From positions 23,176,025 to 23,240,024 of the forward strand of contig OU612070.1 of the NCBI GenBank assembly GCA_914767715.1: a stretch of 64,000 bases of DNA. Direction: 5' to 3'. Under the pieces are notes generated by a model, which saw only the letters and a program-made list of their open reading frames with translations, did not search any database and was not told the origin of the DNA. Origin of the DNA: Membranipora membranacea (Eukaryota; Bryozoa; Gymnolaemata; Cheilostomatida; Membraniporidae). Shown here in pieces: positions 23,301-35,300 of the stretch. Both the position numbers and the translations under genes were made by a program. How positions within the stretch are numbered: position 1 is the stretch's first letter; each line of letters starts with the position of its first letter.

Positions 23301-24201
23301 AAAACATTGATTCTTACTGCGGCTAATTCCAAAGTGAGGAGAATCTAAAAGTAGGTGATGATACTCAGCTACATCTGAAGATGCATGAACAGAAATGGAA
23401 AGGACAGCTGATTTCTAACAAAGCAAAAATATTCTCATCAAATAGAAAATGTAACCCTGCCCGAGCAAATGCAACTAGATAAAACTGCCAGGGATAGTAA
23501 AGTTGCTACACAGGGCTATTCTCAGCCAAAAATGATGCTGGGAGTTCTAATAAAGGTTTGGCTTATTTTATAAATAATCTGTGATTTACCCAGCTAACAT
23601 TGTGTTTCGATACATCTAACAAATCACAAAAACTTGTGCTGGTACCCTGTTCAAAAACCAAGACCGGCAGGTCCACATACTTTGTGATCATGAACCATAT
23701 GAGCAATTGAGATCTGATGCTCCAGAATCACACAGCTCAATTAATCTAGATCTATCATTCAAAGAGGAACAACAAATAAAACCTAGCACCAGTTTAACAT
23801 TTTAGCATGACTTACTTGTGCAGAAGGCTGAACATTTGTTTACATCTGTAAGTTTAGTCATTTTGCTGTTAGTTTTCATATACTTGTTGTTCCATGTACA
23901 GCAGCCTTTGAGTTTTGCTGCAGACATCACCATCCCTAGATACAAAGAAGTAACTTACCACAAGTACAAATGCTTCTGCTGGCAAATACTATTACTATTA
24001 TACGATTTTCTATGATCTAGTTCTACGCATAAAAGATGGTGATCGATTTACCTAAAACCTGATCCAACAAATCATTTAGCATAGTATGCTGCCTCGTTGT
24101 AAGTTTGAGTACCTAATAAATGTAGACTGATTGGGTGGAGTGGTCAACCTACCTGCTAGTGCTAATAAACTGATCCAATGAAGTATATGTGTTTGTCTCA
24201 T
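19972..24201 (-). CDS. R4: divergent WSC receptor without lectin domain, TM, tyrosine tail
   Basis: Six exons: 24153-24201, 23816-23935, 23192-23344, 21776-22225, 20907-21048, 19972-20368; about 436 residues. Residues 1-16 are a signal peptide (MRQTHILHWISLLALA). Residues 17-107 are a worn WSC domain read from the cysteine order: LKGCCTW, MTKLTDVNKCSAFC, then FGISRSKNQCFC; the ICGG end is missing. Residues 108-257 are a Thr/Lys-rich stalk. The helix is VAAGVSGGLVLILALIVGLV. The tail (306-436) has NPSY, VYYSQ, LYYEAE, VYENS, IYCLA and a final DLYGT. The intron pattern (phase 1, then 2 before the tail) equals that of R1 and R3, and the WSC is cut at the same place. No lectin exon is found between 22226 and 23191. 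One donor, at 21775, is the less usual GTTAGT. Confidence 0.77.
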
Positions 24202-24585
24202 CTTTCTTTGAATGACTTCTTTACTCTGATACGGTAGATAGATGTTAGCACTCAACAATGACTGTATCTGTATCCCACACCCTGAAGCTCAAATACCAAA
24301 TGAATTCTGCACTTGCAATCTCTAGAAGGATGTAAGGTATTGTATACATAGTTGGTCTCTTATCACTTCGTACAATGGTTCATCACTTTCAGGCTTATCA
24401 CCAAAACGTTGGAATTTGAAATTGTTTTGATGACGAAAAGGCCAATAACAAACGCGGAGAGCTATCCCTGTTGTTCCATGAGGCTAACTAATTTGGTTAA
24501 CCTAGGATTATTAGTTTTCCACAAAAAGGGCAGTGTGTGGCCATAATAAGATAGGTCAGGAAATGATATTCCTTTCATATCGATT

Positions 24586-24820
24586 ACCCCCTGTTTATGA
24601 CAAAACAGAGGGTGTGGGCTGCCCCTAAAGAGGGACGCAAGTTGCCCTAAATCCTCATACTGAGAATGTGATACATCCTAGAAAACTAGAATGTATCCTA
24701 GAGGTGAGGCCATAGACGACTTCTTAATCGTGAGTGTGCAGCAAGTTGGCAAAAACTGAAAGAGGCACAAATCGCCCATTGGCGGTGACACTTTGATCTC
24801 AGACAATAGGCCGAGAAGCA
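24586..24820 (+). repeat. Dispersed repeat family M3, copy 2
   Basis: The most complete plus-strand copy: CCCTGTTTATGACAAAACAG, GGGCTGCCCCTAAAGAGGGA, CGCAAGTTGCCC, the block around GATACATCCTAG, then GTGTGCAGCAAG, ending ACAATAGGCCGAGAAGC. About 235 bp, non-coding. Confidence 0.72.
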
Positions 24821-25070
24821 ACAATTACTCTAGATTATTAAGGAGAAGCTCAACATTAGCCCTAATTAATTTTTAGAAATGAGTGATGAAGATCAGCATG
24901 AGGGCAAGGTAAAAATTTAATAGCCTAGCTGGAAATTTCGGCTAGCTTATTGGTAGTCAAAATGGTGAAAGAATTTTGCAGTACCAAACTATACACGCAT
25001 TGCAGGTTCAACCTATGAGTATTCCGAATGCTACATTTTGGTTGAAAAGGAGCCAACCCAAAAACTTAGA

Positions 25071-25140
25071 TTTTGTTATTTGATGATCATGATTAACTTA
25101 TGTTGAATTTTCATGTTAAAATAAAAATCAAATAACAAAA
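25071..25140. repeat. Small inverted repeat
   Basis: TTTTGTTATTTGAT at 25071-25084 and its exact inverse at 25127-25140 enclose a 42-bp AT-rich spacer. Confidence 0.6.
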
Positions 25141-26128
25141 CTATGAAACATTACGGTTTTTAATACATTGCTGCCATATTATCTTTGTTTGTGGTTGAAG
25201 CGACTTGATTGAAATAAGAAAAAATGATAAGCATTTTCCAAATCTTTTCAATAGAAGGACAATATTGTCACATTATTGCAATATTGTAGTGAACGGGCAT
25301 GGATTGTTGGTTGATAACATTGGCACACATTAAATCACCGAAGAGTAAGCAGTCTTGACACTCTGAGATAACGTTCAAAAACAGGGATGAGTAGACAACT
25401 ACAAATTGTAACATTGAAGAAACTGATTCAGTCAATATAACTGTGAGAGTATAAGCTATATATAATATAAACTTCTTATGTATTCTCTTCGGACGAACTT
25501 CCTTTTGTCAAATTGGACGCTCCCAGCATAATTTTCCTGAAGAATGGCCCAAACTTAGCCTACGTTGGAACTTAGAAAATTTGAGGAACACCTAATAATT
25601 TGAAGATCTGAAAGCAATGTATTTGGCTATTGTAGAAACAAGATATAGTATCTAGAGAAAATTTCACCTTGAAAATCTTAGATTGTAAGAATACCATTTT
25701 TAGGCATGAATATCGATGATAAGAGTTATATGTTTTAAGTTTACCCCAATGTGTTTGCCAATAGGGGCCAGTTAAAAAAAGGAGTCCGGCAAGTCCTGGT
25801 GTTTGGTGAAAGAGAGAAAGAAATAATCTCTGAGGTATCAACCTTCAAATACGCAATGATGCTTTTTTCCATCTGTCATTAGAATTTCTAACCAAGACAA
25901 TCATTTGTGCGAAATAATTGGAATACATGTAATTATATTTTGTTAATGTAATAATCTTTTGCTGGTGTGATCATTTGTGCTGCTATTTTGCTAGACGTGA
26001 TAACGCTGGGCCAATATGTCAAATGACACAGACGCTTATTATACTGCGAGTGTAAGTTTTCTACTCGTGATATAACGCTGGCATGGATGCACAAAACTTT
26101 TGCCTGTACCTTCCTCTTCAATAACCAC

Positions 26129-26323
26129 AGGGCCGTAGTTTAGAAAAAAATGGTAGGGGAGGCCTGAGGTCTGAGGGGAGTCAAGAGCATCACCAGTACG
26201 CTCATTCCCAAGCAATTTGAGGCAAACGGAAAGCAAATGGAAATCCCAGAGGAGCTGATTCAAACATGGATTATTCAATTATGGTGATTTGGAAGCACTA
26301 CCTCCCCTAGAACTACGGGCCTG
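26129..26323. repeat. Inverted-repeat element (MITE-like)
   Basis: AGGGCCGTAGTTTAG at the left and the inverse of AGGCCCGTAGTTCTA at the right, with GGTAGGGGAGG facing CCTCCCC inside. About 195 bp, no coding capacity. Confidence 0.45.
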
Positions 26324-26419
26324 AATCGTACCAGGAGATTGTATCTGGCACATCATTAACCAAATCTTGGAGTGTAGAAAATTTCCAAGGCAATGTAAAT
26401 GAGCAGAGGTCCTACCTAT

Positions 26420-27323
26420 AAACAAAGTACCTGATCCATCTATATATAAAGACTACCGCCCAATAAGTATTTTACATCATTTGAGCAAGGACGCTGATAG
26501 AATACTCTCCTGGCCCATTACAGAGAAACTTCTCACTCTCGAATACCAATGCACTTACTTACTCAAGAAATATATGTGCCACAGATGCTTCGGTGCACTT
26601 TTCATCTAGTGTGGCTAGCTTGCTTGATTGCAATGACAATGTTGGTGTTCAGACAATAATGCTAGACTCTTCTAAAGCGTTCGACAAAATGCGTCCAAAT
26701 CTCACTGTCAAGAAACTTTTAAAACTGAAAACAGATGGTTATCTTGTAGCTATTGTTCAGGACTTTCTCTCTAATAGAGAGCAATGTGTCAAGATGTTCT
26801 CCCTGGTGTGCAAAGAAACCAAAACAAAAAACCAATTGGAATCGGAAAAAAAACAATGATAAATTTGATTCAATGTTAACTTACTAAACTTCACTTTACA
26901 AAAAAACACTCACCATAGACACCGATAACATCAATCACTCTGAAATACTACACCCCAAACGTGAAGCTCCTTGGTGTGATATTCGATGAGCACCTGAAGT
27001 TTCACTCCCATGTAGACCATATCATGGACAAAACAAAACATTCTCTTCATGGTCTTATAAAGCTAAGAAAAGCTGGTGTGAGATCTCATTCACTGATTTT
27101 ATTTTACAAGGCTAGAATATTATCGGTTTTGTCATATGCAGCACCTTGCTGGTTCCCACACACCTCCCAAAGTGACAAGGAAAAACTGGAGAGATTTCAA
27201 AAGCTCTGTTCTAGAATTATGATTCCATATGAGGAAGAATATGAAGAGAGACTTTCCTTGCTAAAGCTCGAGGAGCTGAATATACATCTTGATATTCTAT
27301 GTTTTAGATATTGCAAAGGTTAA
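26420..27323 (+). pseudogene. Broken LINE reverse transcriptase, catalytic part deleted
   Basis: Blocks in order: YKDYRPISILHHLSKDADRI (RT fingers, near 26440-26505), then in another frame VQTIMLDSSKAFDKM (RT motif A) and a VQDFLSNREQCVKM block (26593-26859), and in a third frame MKLLGVIFDEHLKFHSHVDH through APCWFPHTSQ and LERFQKLCSRIMIP (26961-27323). The YADD-box region that should lie between 26859 and 26961 is missing, and frames are shifted. It is a non-LTR retrotransposon relic. Confidence 0.8.
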
Positions 27324-27488
27324 GGAATATGACAATTATCCATGTAAGAATTTTTTGGAAGCCCGAGAGTACCCTTCCATAAATAGGACAATGATATTTT
27401 CCATAAATAAACCTGACTGCTTTGTCTTTATTCATTCATTTATACATGGTGTTTATTTTGCATTGACTTTGATTGACAATAATAAAGT

Positions 27489-27542
27489 ATATATATATAT
27501 GTCCTCGTGTTATATATATATATATAAACATGAGGACATGAA
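27489..27542. repeat. AT microsatellite inside a hairpin
   Basis: ATGTCCTCGTGTT and AACATGAGGACAT (one mismatch) flank a (TA)n run, giving a cruciform-prone structure just downstream of the LINE relic. Confidence 0.65.
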
Positions 27543-28854
27543 TTGCAACCGAAACAGGGTGAAGATAACTATGAATGAAGCTGCTCTCTTTCTTAATTTG
27601 TAAGTGAAGACATCGCAGATTTCGTTGCTGAGTCTCATTGTCTAAGGAGTCTCATGAGCTAATTCAGGAGTGTTCCTCATCATGAAAGGTGGCAATGGAC
27701 AGATGCGGCTTCAAGTTTTCGATTTTTTTCATGCATCACACATTTAGAGTATATTCAGACCTTTTGCCTTCTATCCAGGTCTGCATTTTGCGGATATAAT
27801 TTAAATGTGATAAATTGATTTATCATAATTTTATATGACTCAAGAAGAGGAGGACAGGACATTTGTATATATAACGTATGAGTTGGAAGCATCAAACCAA
27901 CACATAGGAAATCTTCTTGTCATAGCCAATGATGGCTAAGTTTGTGATCAGAGGCCTTTCACCATCACCCACTTTGAAAGTCACGGAAATGGACTGAAGC
28001 AATACAGCATAAATGTTGAATGAAGGTTGAGCCGTCGCATTATTCGGGCTACATTGAATATAGAGAGAAGTGCCATGTTTTCTGCAGGGCTGTGTTGATT
28101 GGTTTTTGAGGGTACCAAGCATTGGTAGAGTGGGTGGTATAGGAAGGCTTTTGAAAATTTGAAATCGCACCATCCGAATCAAAATTCCAATCTTAATTTA
28201 GAAACCTGTCGTCACTCGATGCACCAGTTGAGAGAGTTTGTGTTACATGCAAGAGTAATAGAACCAAAATAATCCTTACCAAATACATATATTTCCAGGA
28301 TTTGATATGATGAGTCATGGCTGTTTAGCCACGCTTTCAAATAGCCGTAAATACAGTAACAGAATAGCGGTACGGTATCAGCATTGTGAGTGGTCATTAC
28401 CGTAGTACATACATGCTTCGCTGCATGGTGTTCCACTCACAACTTCTGGGCTAATTGGGCAATCACCTTGTTACTTTCACATTATATTCGTCTCCAACTA
28501 CATAATTATTGTAAAGTTTCAACGATGGATGCGCATAACTTCCTGAGATATAGCCGGATAAACAATGCTCCTGCCAATTTTGTTTATTGGCTTGTTTTGA
28601 TGGCTCCTTTTAGGTCACACGACTGGTCACAACATAACCTTATTTCAGTCTAATGAAAGTATCTGCTGTTCTGTTGTGATAAAACCTTTCATGGTAGCGA
28701 TAAAAGATAGCTTTAGGAAATTAATCTTAAGCTATACTGCAATCCTCATAAATTTTCATGTGCACTATTCATCTGTGAATCACTTACAAATACACTTTTT
28801 TTTAAAATTTTTATGAGAAGAAAACTCCTAATGATATTTATCACGGTTTTTTCA

Positions 28855-28881
28855 GGGAGTTTGGGACCAAACTCCCTGGTC
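28855..28881. repeat. Short palindrome
   Basis: CAGGGAGTTTGG and CCAAACTCCCTG are separated by two bases. Related words (CAGGGAGT, CCAAACTCCCTG) occur near 11320-11360. Confidence 0.6.
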
Positions 28882-29127
28882 TGATACATGAATATGATAT
28901 AACATAATATTATCAGTTTATAGAATACAGTTGTTCTGATGAATAGTATCATAATACAAAAAAGCTGTTTTATTCTCCTTGTATTTACAATCAAATATTT
29001 GAGTAAATAAAAGAATCAAAGAAAAATTAATAGTACTAGTTTTCATTAGAGGGATTTTGTTAATCCTAACTCCTGTATATCTTTTATGTTTATTTGAATA
29101 TTTCAACGCATCCAATGCTATACATCA

Positions 29128-29356
29128 CTTCTCGGCTTATTGGCTATGATCAAAGTGTCACTGCAAATACGAAATTTGTGTGTGTTTCAGTTTCTGGCAG
29201 CTCGCTGCACACTCACGATTAGAAGGTCCTCTATGGCCTCACCCCTAGGATGTATTCTAGTTTTCTAGGATGTATCACATCCTCATTATGAGGACTTTGG
29301 GCAACTTGCGTCCCTCTTTAGGGGCAGCCCACCCTCTGTTTTGTCATAAACAGGGC
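29128..29356 (-). repeat. Dispersed repeat family M3, copy 3
   Basis: Reverse-oriented copy: CTTCTCGGCTTATTGGC at the left, CTCGCTGCACACTCACGATT, GGATGTATCACATCCTCA, GGCAACTTGCGTCCCTCTTT, and CTGTTTTGTCATAAACAGGG at the right. It is similar in length to 24586-24820. Confidence 0.72.
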
Positions 29357-29589
29357 CAATGCTGAAATTTAAACATCAAAGTTAAATTATTTTGAGCCAG
29401 ATTAATGCTATAATATTATTTGTCCAGCTTATACTTTTAACCTTTTAGGCTTATTCCTAGCTGGTAATGGATGATGTTTTTGTGCGTCACCAGTCGAAAT
29501 TGGTTATTGGTTTCAAATACTGACACATTTTAATAAGTAGGATATAGAGTAAAGCCAAATACCTGTCAAATTGCATTTTATGATATATA

Positions 29590-29632
29590 AGTGTAAATAT
29601 ATGTATATATATATATATGTATATATATATGT
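29590..29632. repeat. (AT)n microsatellite
   Basis: An AT/GT-rich dinucleotide run of about 40 bp. Confidence 0.7.
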
Positions 29633-29954
29633 AAATCAAGCTCTGCACCAAGCAACTATTACTTGATTGTTTGATTACAGAAGAATGAACATCCCTCGAA
29701 AAGTCTGAAAGGATGAATGTCAGAACTAACCTGGCCCCAAAAAGTTTGCGAATTTGGAATCAGCACATTTAATCTGCCCATTTTACCAAGGTTCTTCCAT
29801 ACAACTGAACCCTGGTACTAGGACGTCTTGATCTCCAACAGATAGAAAATTGTCTCGTTCCTCAAAAACGAATATTTTAGTTGCGTCCAAAAATATGACA
29901 TGAATGTAGAAGTTTTACTACTGTTGTATGACATAATTTCTTCACTTATGTATC

Positions 29955-29975
29955 TAAGAGAGAGAGAGAGAGAGA
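29955..29975. repeat. (AG)n microsatellite
   Basis: About nine AG units followed by ACTG. Confidence 0.7.
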
Positions 29976-30384
29976 CTGAATGTCTGATTGTATGGCACAC
30001 AGCCTGTCAATGTCTGGATAGTCTAATTCCAATAGATGGCGGCTGACCCACACAATTTTTGATCTTGTCTAGTCTGCTTTTGTTTTAGGATCGTTTCCTG
30101 TGTGGTACCAAGGTAACCAGGCATCATCAATAGAATGGTATAGGACATAGAGACCAAATCTTGAACATATGGATCCTGAATTAATTAAATATTTGGTAAA
30201 ACTAGAAAAAAGTTCTAAAAGTCTGCTTCTCTATGGTGAGAGTGAAGTTCTAACTAGCTTCCTTTTTGTTGCTGAGGGCAAATAGTTGTATATATAAACC
30301 GCCACGTCAATATCTATGTATTTAAATATATTATGATTATATTAATAATAAAAAGACAATAATAATAATGAATGATGTTAAAAT

Positions 30385-30720
30385 AATGTGGGATTTCAAC
30401 TTACACTCTGACAAGATAGTAGAAGCGCAAGGGGCCTGATATTGTTGTTGCCCATAAGGAGAACTCAGAGACCATGATCATAGACATCGATGAAAGATGA
30501 AGAAGCAGAGAATATTGACCAGTAGGACTTGGCCATGGAAATTGGAATGATGTGGAAGACGAAGACCAAAGTGGTCCCTGAGATAGTTGGCGCTCTTGGT
30601 GCACAGTACAGATTAAGACACTGGCTGGCACTACTCGGAGTAGAGCAGAGGTGCTACATCATTCAGCATTCTGTCCTGATGAAGTCTGCGCCTATATTGA
30701 GAAGGTGCTGGACATCTAAG
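30385..30720 (+). pseudogene. C-terminal relic of a second LINE type
   Basis: Broken frames read WDFNLHSDKIVEA, then PDIVVAHKENSETMIIDID, then after a stop DLAMEIGMMWKTKTKVVPE, IVGALGA, and an ending like ILRRCWTS. The order matches the tail of invertebrate non-LTR elements (WDF-x-L-x-T-D, RPDIV, MWK-x-x-x-VVP-x-x-IGALG, ARILRK). It differs from the relic at 26420-27323. Confidence 0.7.
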
Positions 30721-31970
30721 TCTAGTGGCTCTAAACTGATGGTAATAAATCACTGACAATAATGTCTGGACAGTTGTGGTATGCCATATATGGAGAAGTA
30801 TAGTGGTAACAGATGGTAATTGATCACCGACAATAATGTGGTGACGTGACACAACCAGTAAAAATAAAAATAGTCCATATATTATTATGATTCAAACATT
30901 TCTCTTGCTCATTGTTGTTTGCGAGTGAGAGTGCAAGCATCAAGAAAGGATGCAGTACTAAAGCTCCGGCCATTGTGTCAAATTACACATATACATAGAG
31001 TGAGGGTATACGTCTTAGGAGAGACTAGAAATGGGGAAAATGAACGCTGACAGCGTATATAGGTCTTATTATGATGCCGTGGTTTCTCTTTGCTTTTGCT
31101 TAATGGACTAATACTCTGCCAATCAAAGATGCTTTTATGCAAAGCCAAACAATCAATACCATTAGCGACTACGGCATTTTTGTTGCTGCTTTCAGTGAAA
31201 GCTCAGACCAGCGCATTGTATCGATTTTGATAACCATGTTGAAATAGCTGCGTAGAAATCAATAACATAGCCTATTGGAAAGTACAAGAAAAAAAATTCT
31301 TCACAAGAAGGGGATAATAAAAAACAGCTGATGGAGCCACAGCTTTGCTTTGTCTGTCTAAAATTAGTCAGACAAGTCTTTTATTCTTACTTCTGGAAAT
31401 TTCAATCAAATTTACCATTCCACAATGATATCTCTGGAATAATGCATTGTGTACTAACAACAGGCATTTCGTTTTGAGAAATAAAGATTTCAAAGAATAC
31501 AATTTCACCAGTCTGGTGTTGAATACACTTTTAATTTCTAATGTTCCTTCTCTCACGCTACCGCACACTTCATGTTCCAAGTCCAATGTTATGGTAAACG
31601 CTGAATGAAGAGCAGTTTTCTCTCCTATTCAGTGAGCGACTTATCGAGCAGTGAATTATGAGAGCAGTTCCAATACGCCTGCTTTAATTATATCACTATC
31701 AATCACATATCATAATCCAATCATATCGCTACTGTCTGTCTGCAGACCTATCGTTAAAAAATTTGAGGTCTACATTCTTCAAAATTTGCGATCAGTATTT
31801 ATCAACTCTCTTATATTTTAGATGAATGAACTAATTTGCCACTTTTTTAATCAGTCGAAACATTAGGCAATAATAACAAATCATTATCAGTGCACTTTGA
31901 AACAAATTTTAATTATCGAAGTAATGAGGAGTTGTCCTCTTTGTTATTTGATTGTTCATTTTGTATTGTC

Positions 31971-32356
31971 ATATCGAAAAGAGGCTAATGTGGTGGCTCT
32001 GATTGGTGGGTGGGGAAGGGTAGAGCTAATGCCATATGGTACTATCAGGAAAGTACCTTCAACCTTATCATTGCCTTACTAACTTGTAGTAAATGTAGGA
32101 TAAGATGAGAATTTGATGACCAGATGTAGTTACAAACCCTCAACTCTAAGATCTCTGATTAGGCAATACCAATTGATCCATCAGAGCGTCTGATTGCAAA
32201 GGTATTTATCATTAATCAAAAGCCGACACAAAAAGTGTTTCAATTTATCGTAAGTTAGGCAATGCCAAGGTCGAAGGTACTTCCCTGAAAGTACCATATG
32301 CCATTGGCTCTACCCACCCACCAATCAGAACCACCACATTGGCTTATCGAAAAGAC
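31971..32356. mobile_element. Long inverted-repeat element (MITE-like), 386 bp
   Basis: Arms of about 105 bp: ATCGAAAAGAGGCTAATGTG inward from the left, and the inverse of CACATTGGCTTATCGAAAAG at the right. Shared inner words are CTGATTGGTGGGTGGG, GCCATATGGTACT, AAGTACCTTC and AAGGCAATG. The spacer is about 170 bp and non-coding. No clear target-site duplication was found. Confidence 0.65.
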
Positions 32357-35300
32357 ACTAGTTAGTGATATGGAACGCATGTCATAAGAGTGATTGAAAC
32401 CCTGGTAGTATCAATGGGTTTTAAAATGGAAAGGCCAATTGTGGGTTTGGACGCGAAAGGTGTATGGGAGGGCTTCCAGAGGGGTGCTGAAGCGGAATAC
32501 ACACCAATCGAGACACAGCATGGCAGTGAAAAGCCAATCTGTTTTCTGCTGATAACCCAATAACATCCAGATAAGGCCTTCAAACATTGAGATAATTCAC
32601 GTTCAATGCTGAGAGCAAACAAGCATATATAATGTTATTTTTAATCAATTAATCAATATTCCTATCTATCTAAATTCAAATCTCAAAGCAAACCTCCTCT
32701 GGACCATCAACAAGTTGAACAGGCAGGACGTATGCACACCATTTTAGTATGTCTCCAAGTAACCTAAGGTCATCATCTTTTGATGACTACGACCTATAAT
32801 CACAGGAAGTTGACAAGTTACCAAGCTGAACACATGGGAAGATATCACATTGTCAAGCAATGTGTGCGAAGCAGGAATACGACAAAGGTGACAATTGTCC
32901 ATTTGATCACAGATGAAGAAATTCTTCGTAGCGATTATATTATGACTATTACAGAAGAGGATCCTTGTACTTATGTACTTATGGACTTAATCCTGCAGGC
33001 TTAGGTGTTATAACATTGAACGCTGGCAGTTGATTTGATCTATTAACAACCAGCCGTCACAACTTGAAATTCTTCATAATCAAGTATAATGAGATAAGGG
33101 CTTTATTTGGCAGCTTGCCAATGACTATAGTTCCTTGCCTATTCAGTTTTTTAACGCTTAGTTTTGTGTTTAGTAATCTTGTGTGAATGTTTACTTTGCG
33201 GTTTCAAAGCCACTTGATAAGTAGTTCAATACAGCTGTATAACCCATATAAAAACAACTTGGTACCATTCTCTGCTATTGTACTAGTTAGAGCAAAAATC
33301 GCTTACTCACGCATCACACAAGGTTATGGTATACGACTCGATCTAGCCATTGTATTTCACTTGTCCATATTCTGGTGTGGGCTGGAACGTACCAACAGTG
33401 AAATTCCGGAGCAACAAGCAATGAGGGTTTCTAGTTCATTGGGCTGTGCGAATGAACGTTTGCCCTAGTTCTATTGCCCCCTGATGTTCAAGTCCTCCTA
33501 CATGGCAACATTTATTTGCTGCATTCCGTGATAAACAATAGACTAGTGACTTGAAATTTTGTTTTGCCTTGATAGCATGATATTATTTAGCCACTTCTAG
33601 GGTCACCTTTGAATGAGAGCTGGCTCACAAGGTTGCACACATTCAAGAGATTGAGCCTATACAAATGTTGGCTACAATGCTGGCAGCAGATAAGAGTATA
33701 TAATTATAGCTCAAGCTACCAATCTCCAAGATGAATATCCATAAATCATTGATTACAGAAACATAATTTGCTCAGATTTTCTCTTGAACACAAATGATGT
33801 GGATGCTGGTATAAGATTAATGTACCATGACGAGTGCCGTTAGATATCAGGAAAACTCATAAATCATCAATGATTAAGAGATAATCATCCTAAAAGGTTA
33901 TCACCTATCACGATTCATGCATAGCTGATATAGTTATATTGATGGGCCGTTTTATGCTGACGGTCTGCACACATCTGCATGGTGGGCTGGGTATCAAGGA
34001 AATGTTTATAAGGTTTTGGATGTGTGGTATAAGCGTATTACTCAGAAGCCATCGATCAATACTGACTACTGCTTTGCTGGCGGTGTCACTCATTCTCGGG
34101 ATTTGCAAAACGCTGAGTTGTTGTTGTCCAATCAGTTATTTCTAAAGTTAAAATGCACTTGTGTGTAATCAATAACCACCTATCATTAACTGTACTGATA
34201 TCACCGACCATAGACTTGATAATATAGTTTATTATATTCTCTGTTATAGCCTACTTAGTAGGCAACAACGATGCGCCACACAGGTCGCATTCACTTTCAC
34301 ATTCTTAACCCTTCCGATATCCAATTTCACATTGCTCTATGCATGGCTCTCCGTCTGAATTATGATATATCTATTTAATTTTTATAGTCAACTCCAGTAT
34401 TCATGGTCTTACAAAAGGAGTGGATAAGACAGCGTGGTATTTTAAGAAGGCTATCGCAATTGCTATCCCTGTAACTGTAATAACTAAATATTTGGAATTA
34501 AAGAAGATACTACAGCGCTGAGAGTAGAGTAGAGTAGTGTTGAGGGACGATTAGACTGTTACATGGTAATGATAATACAATAGTGTTATCAAGGGAGTCT
34601 TTCAATTAAAAACAGCAGAAGATTTTCTGATTGCACACTCAGTGTTTGAACAAGACCTGCTAAGATATTGCTCACAAATCGCTTACCATTGATGGAACTA
34701 TATGCATTCTGAGGGAGCGTTTTGGAAACGAATTTGTCTAATAAAAAGACCAAGCGAGAGATGATTTTGAGCGATGTGATATTGATAATTTAATTTAGTA
34801 AAGCATCGCTCATTCTAATTGAGATTCCCCCTCCCCCCTTCAGATGGATTGTTGGTGAAATATTAATATGAGTTTGAGCTGATATTGCTTCCCCATATCC
34901 ACTTGCTTCTTCCCTCAAATTATTTCCGGATCAAAACCAGGATCATTTTGATCGTCTCAACAATAATTTATTGCGATAGTTATTACCAGGCTTCCGCAAC
35001 ATCTAGAGCCTCTGAAGAAGGTATATATTTTTTAAAATGTCTTGCAACTACACTTCATGTGGACATTATTATGCCCACACATAAATCCTTGTATTGTATC
35101 ATTTTTGTTATTTTCATGCTTTACCTGACATTACGGTAAGATCATCGCTGAGATGAGAATTAATGCCAATATAAGTACCACAAAAAAAAGGAAAAAATAA
35201 TTCTGCATCTGGTATGATAAGCTTGGTTGACACATTTTAATCTCCATAGTAACCGACGATAAATCTTCTAATCTTCTTCTTCTACGTGATGGTGAGGGAA

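Noticed and set aside
27892-28182. 96-codon minus-strand frame with two possible N-glycosylation sites
   Set aside because: It ends in a plain stop, shows no clear acceptor, and resembles no family that I recognise.
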